Shown here: in pieces, positions 4,872-6,256 of the stretch
How positions within the stretch are numbered: the stretch's first letter is position 1
Layout: every line of letters starts with the position of its first letter
Notes under the pieces: model-generated
Seen by the model: the letters and a program-made list of their open reading frames with translations, nothing else
The model's database searches: none
Told to the model about the DNA's origin: nothing
Assembly: GCA_029065305.1 (NCBI GenBank)
Contig: JAIEIQ010000273.1
Location: forward strand, 1 to 6,256
Direction: 5' to 3'
Source: Oscillospiraceae bacterium
GTDB lineage: Bacteria > Bacillota > Clostridia > Oscillospirales > Oscillospiraceae
Length of the DNA: 6,256 nucleotides
Program-made: the position numbers and the translations under genes

Positions 4872-5753
4872 TCAGTAGACCCAGCTGTGGATCTCCCCGT
4901 CGGTTATGAAGTATTTCACCGGCGCGGGCTCCGGCGCCGCGGCCAGACGCTGAATGATCTGGAGCTTGACCTTGCGGCCCTCGGGGCGGATGGACTTGAT
5001 GTACACAGTAACGCCGTCCCCCTCGCAGAGGCCGGGCCTCCAGTCCGCCAAGCCCGAGAGATTAGGAGCCAGCTCCACAAAGATGCCGTAGTCCCGAACG
5101 CCCCGTACAATCCCCGGCACCGTCTCCCCGGGGGCGAAGCCGGCGGCGTTCTCCAGCCAGGTGCCCAGCAGCTCCTTGTGGCTGAGATAGAAGCGGCAGT
5201 TCTTGGCGTCTACGTCAGTGACCACCGCCAGAATGTCCTGATCCACCCGGAAGCGGGCGGAGGGGTGGCCGATGCGGGCCACTGATATGTTCTCCAGAGG
5301 AATGAGGGATGTAAACCCGCAGCCCAGATCCACAAAGGCCCCGAACTTCTCCAGGTGGGTCACGCGGGCGGGGAGAATACTTCCCGGCGCGCTGTTCTCC
5401 AGAAGCCAGGCAATTGCCTGCTCCTGGGCCGCGCGGCGGGAGAGGCGGAGGTGGGGCCGGCCCACGCCGTCGGTTCGGATGGAGGAGATGGTGAAGCAGG
5501 TGGGCCGTCCCACCCGGGAGAGCACCGCGATATCCCGCTCCGCGCCGCTGACGGCGGGGTGGACGCCGTCCTCCCGGGGAATAACCCCCTCATAGCCGCC
5601 GAAGCGGACCGTCAGGTCCCGCTGTCCGTCACAGCGGATGGCCATGCCCTCCAGCACGGTCTGCTCCTCCATGGCCCGCTCCAGGACAGAGAGGGGCTGG
5701 TGGTCCGGAAAGAGAGGGCCCATGCCCTCCGGCAGATAGATGTTTCTTCGCAA
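4872..5753 (-). CDS. S1 RNA-binding domain protein (ribosomal protein S1-like)
   Basis: With a TTG start at 5753 the protein has 293 aa. Two clear S1/OB-fold domains are seen. The first (about 123-198) reads PGSILPARVTHLEKFGAFVDLG, then SLIPLENIS and FYLSHKELLG. The second (about 208-267) reads PGETVPGIVRGVRDYGIFVEL, then SGLAD and VKLQII. The region 30-105 (ILEG-like VLEGMAIRC, GVIPRED) resembles a diverged S1 repeat. A tail of about 25 residues ends EIHSWVY. It probably binds RNA or the ribosome, like short clostridial S1 proteins; it is shorter than the 4-6-domain RpsA. The start is uncertain. TTG 5753 follows AGGACGG by nine bases and places YLPEG near the N-terminus, as in remembered relatives. 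ATG 5723 (283 aa) has GGAGG only two bases away, and ATG 5792 (306 aa) has no ribosome site. Confidence 0.87.
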   Translation of the reverse strand: MRRNIYLPEGMGPLFPDHQPLSVLERAMEEQTVLEGMAIRCDGQRDLTVRFGGYEGVIPREDGVHPAVSGAERDIAVLSRVGRPTCFTISSIRTDGVGRPHLRLSRRAAQEQAIAWLLENSAPGSILPARVTHLEKFGAFVDLGCGFTSLIPLENISVARIGHPSARFRVDQDILAVVTDVDAKNCRFYLSHKELLGTWLENAAGFAPGETVPGIVRGVRDYGIFVELAPNLSGLADWRPGLCEGDGVTVYIKSIRPEGRKVKLQIIQRLAAAPEPAPVKYFITDGEIHSWVY

Positions 5754-5766
5754 TGGGATGCACCGT

Positions 5767-5785
5767 CCTATCTTTTTCAGATAGG
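5767..5785. repeat. Palindrome in the divergent S1/DUF951 intergenic region
   Basis: CCTATCT (5767-5773) and AGATAGG (5779-5785) are perfect inverted repeats with a five-base centre. They lie just upstream of the proposed TTG start of the S1 gene and 53 bases before the DUF951 start. It could be an operator shared by two divergent promoters or a 5' leader hairpin of the S1 mRNA. A TATGAT -10-like box for the leftward gene lies next to it at 5788-5793, without a good -35. Confidence 0.45.
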
Positions 5786-5837
5786 CTATCATATGCGAAG
5801 TGGGGCTTGACCGTTGAAAAGAAGAGGAGGGGAGAAT

Positions 5838-6029
5838 ATGGATTTGAAGCTGGGCGGGCGGGTGGAGCTGAAAAAGCCCCACCCCTGCGGGAGCAGAACC
5901 TGGACCATCCTGCGGGTCGGCATGGATATCAAGCTGCGCTGCGAGGGGTGCGGCCACGAGCTGATGCTCCCCCGGAGCAGGGCCGAGAAGGCCATCAAAA
6001 AGATTTTGACAGAGGAGGAAGCGACATGA
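5838..6029 (+). CDS. DUF951 family protein (YyzM-like)
   Basis: This 63-aa protein matches DUF951, a small uncharacterised Firmicutes family. The conserved signature is visible: KKPHPCGSRTWTILRVGMDIKLRC, then CGHELMLPR, with C17, C35 and C38 positioned as a possible metal or RNA-binding knuckle and W22 and R26 conserved. The compact basic beta fold suggests nucleic-acid binding, but no function has been shown. The ATG at 5838 is chosen over an in-frame ATG at 5814 because GGAGGGGAG lies just before it with seven-base spacing. The gene is divergent from the S1 protein and overlaps the next gene by four bases (ATGA), so the two are translationally coupled. Confidence 0.92.
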   Translation: MDLKLGGRVELKKPHPCGSRTWTILRVGMDIKLRCEGCGHELMLPRSRAEKAIKKILTEEEAT

Positions 6030-6121
6030 GCCAGAAATGGGTGAAGATTATCTCCCGGGGAATTATCATTCTCCTGGTGGTGACGATGCTGGCGGGGCTG
6101 ATTCTGCCGTTTATTCAGTAG
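6026..6121 (+). CDS. 31-aa single-pass membrane peptide
   Basis: This tiny gene encodes MSQKWVKIISRGIIILLVVT followed by MLAGLILPFIQ. A basic N-terminus (K4, K7, R11) precedes one hydrophobic segment (about 12-29), predicted to lie with its N-terminus in the cytoplasm. The ATG overlaps the stop of the DUF951 gene (ATGA), and GGAGG lies seven bases upstream. Both strongly support translation despite the size. Its role is unknown; small membrane peptides of this type often modulate a membrane protein or envelope stress response, but nothing here shows a partner. Confidence 0.75.
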   Translation: MSQKWVKIISRGIIILLVVTMLAGLILPFIQ

Positions 6122-6133
6122 GGGCGGAAGGAT

Positions 6134-6162
6134 CGGCTTTTCGACGGAAACTGCCGGTTTTT
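6134..6162 (+). terminator. Probable weak terminator after the DUF951/peptide pair
   Basis: CGGC (6134-6137) pairs with GCCG (6153-6156), with an inner TTTC/GAAA pairing separated by a small internal loop, followed by GTTTTT. The position 13 bases after the last stop fits; the stem is broken, so strength is doubtful. The remaining 94 bases to the window end hold no feature I can support. Confidence 0.4.
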
Positions 6163-6256
6163 CCCATTCTGTTCCTGAATTGTAACCCTTCGTTTCTGTA
6201 TTGTTCCGAAAGCTTCACGGCTTTGAGAGGATTTTTTCCCGCCAAACGCTGTATAC

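Noticed and set aside
5754..5957. Extension of the S1 protein by up to 68 residues
   Set aside because: The extension is Pro/Gln/Ser-rich, lies antisense over the DUF951 gene and has no ribosome site.
5753..6025. 122-codon plus frame ending in the 31-aa peptide
   Set aside because: Its first 91 residues overlap DUF951 in another frame and look random; the peptide has its own start and ribosome site at 6026.
6123..6256. Minus-strand open frame running in from the right edge
   Set aside because: About 45 codons of Gln/Lys/Arg/Ser-rich sequence with no recognisable motif; no start can be seen, and chance openness is as likely.

Overview
This is an ordinary-looking chromosomal stretch from a moderately GC-rich Firmicute. 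The best guess is a gut clostridium of the Oscillospiraceae type (Flavonifractor, Lawsonibacter or Oscillibacter-like). The reasons are strong AGGAGG-type ribosome binding sites, about 60-65% GC coding regions, a clostridial LURP-one-related gene beside rarA, a DUF951 gene, and a run of small conserved helical proteins of a kind seen in that family. The taxonomic call rests on recognition from memory, not on a search.

Layout, left to right. Positions 1-778 (minus strand) hold a compact operon of three small uncharacterised genes: an 86-aa helical protein, a 145-aa protein with a Gly/Pro-rich middle, and a third gene that runs off the left edge. A strong intrinsic terminator at 831-869 separates it from 961-1524, a lone AT-rich gene for an HD-domain phosphohydrolase that looks foreign in composition. 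Then comes nth (endonuclease III, 1628-2269, minus) with a short leader and an extended -10 promoter.

The middle is the most informative regulatory stretch. An intrinsic terminator facing right (2357-2388) sits against a near-consensus sigma-A promoter (2398-2426). Its -10 box lies at the centre of an 8-bp-arm inverted repeat. The promoter drives a 57-aa ribbon-helix-helix repressor-like protein that starts at TTG 2460, which suggests autoregulation. After a hairpin-rich leader comes a small gene (2747-2970) that reads as one protein only if a -1 frame change is allowed, so it is annotated as frameshifted. A second promoter (2975-3003) starts an operon of a LURP-one/YxjI-like protein (3066-3533) and rarA/mgsA (3561-4823), a replication-fork AAA+ ATPase.

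Right part. A perfect 12-bp inverted repeat lies between the converging rarA and an S1-domain RNA-binding protein (4872-5753, minus, probable TTG start). Divergent from the S1 gene is a two-gene unit: a 63-aa DUF951 protein (5838-6029) and, overlapping it by 4 bp, a 31-aa single-pass membrane peptide (6026-6121), followed by a weak terminator. Positions 6163-6256 show nothing I can support.

I found no defence system, CRISPR array, insertion sequence, tRNA or rRNA. The points most worth a second look are the palindrome on the RHH promoter, the frameshifted gene behind it, the foreign-looking HD gene, and the uncharacterised small-protein operon at the left edge.
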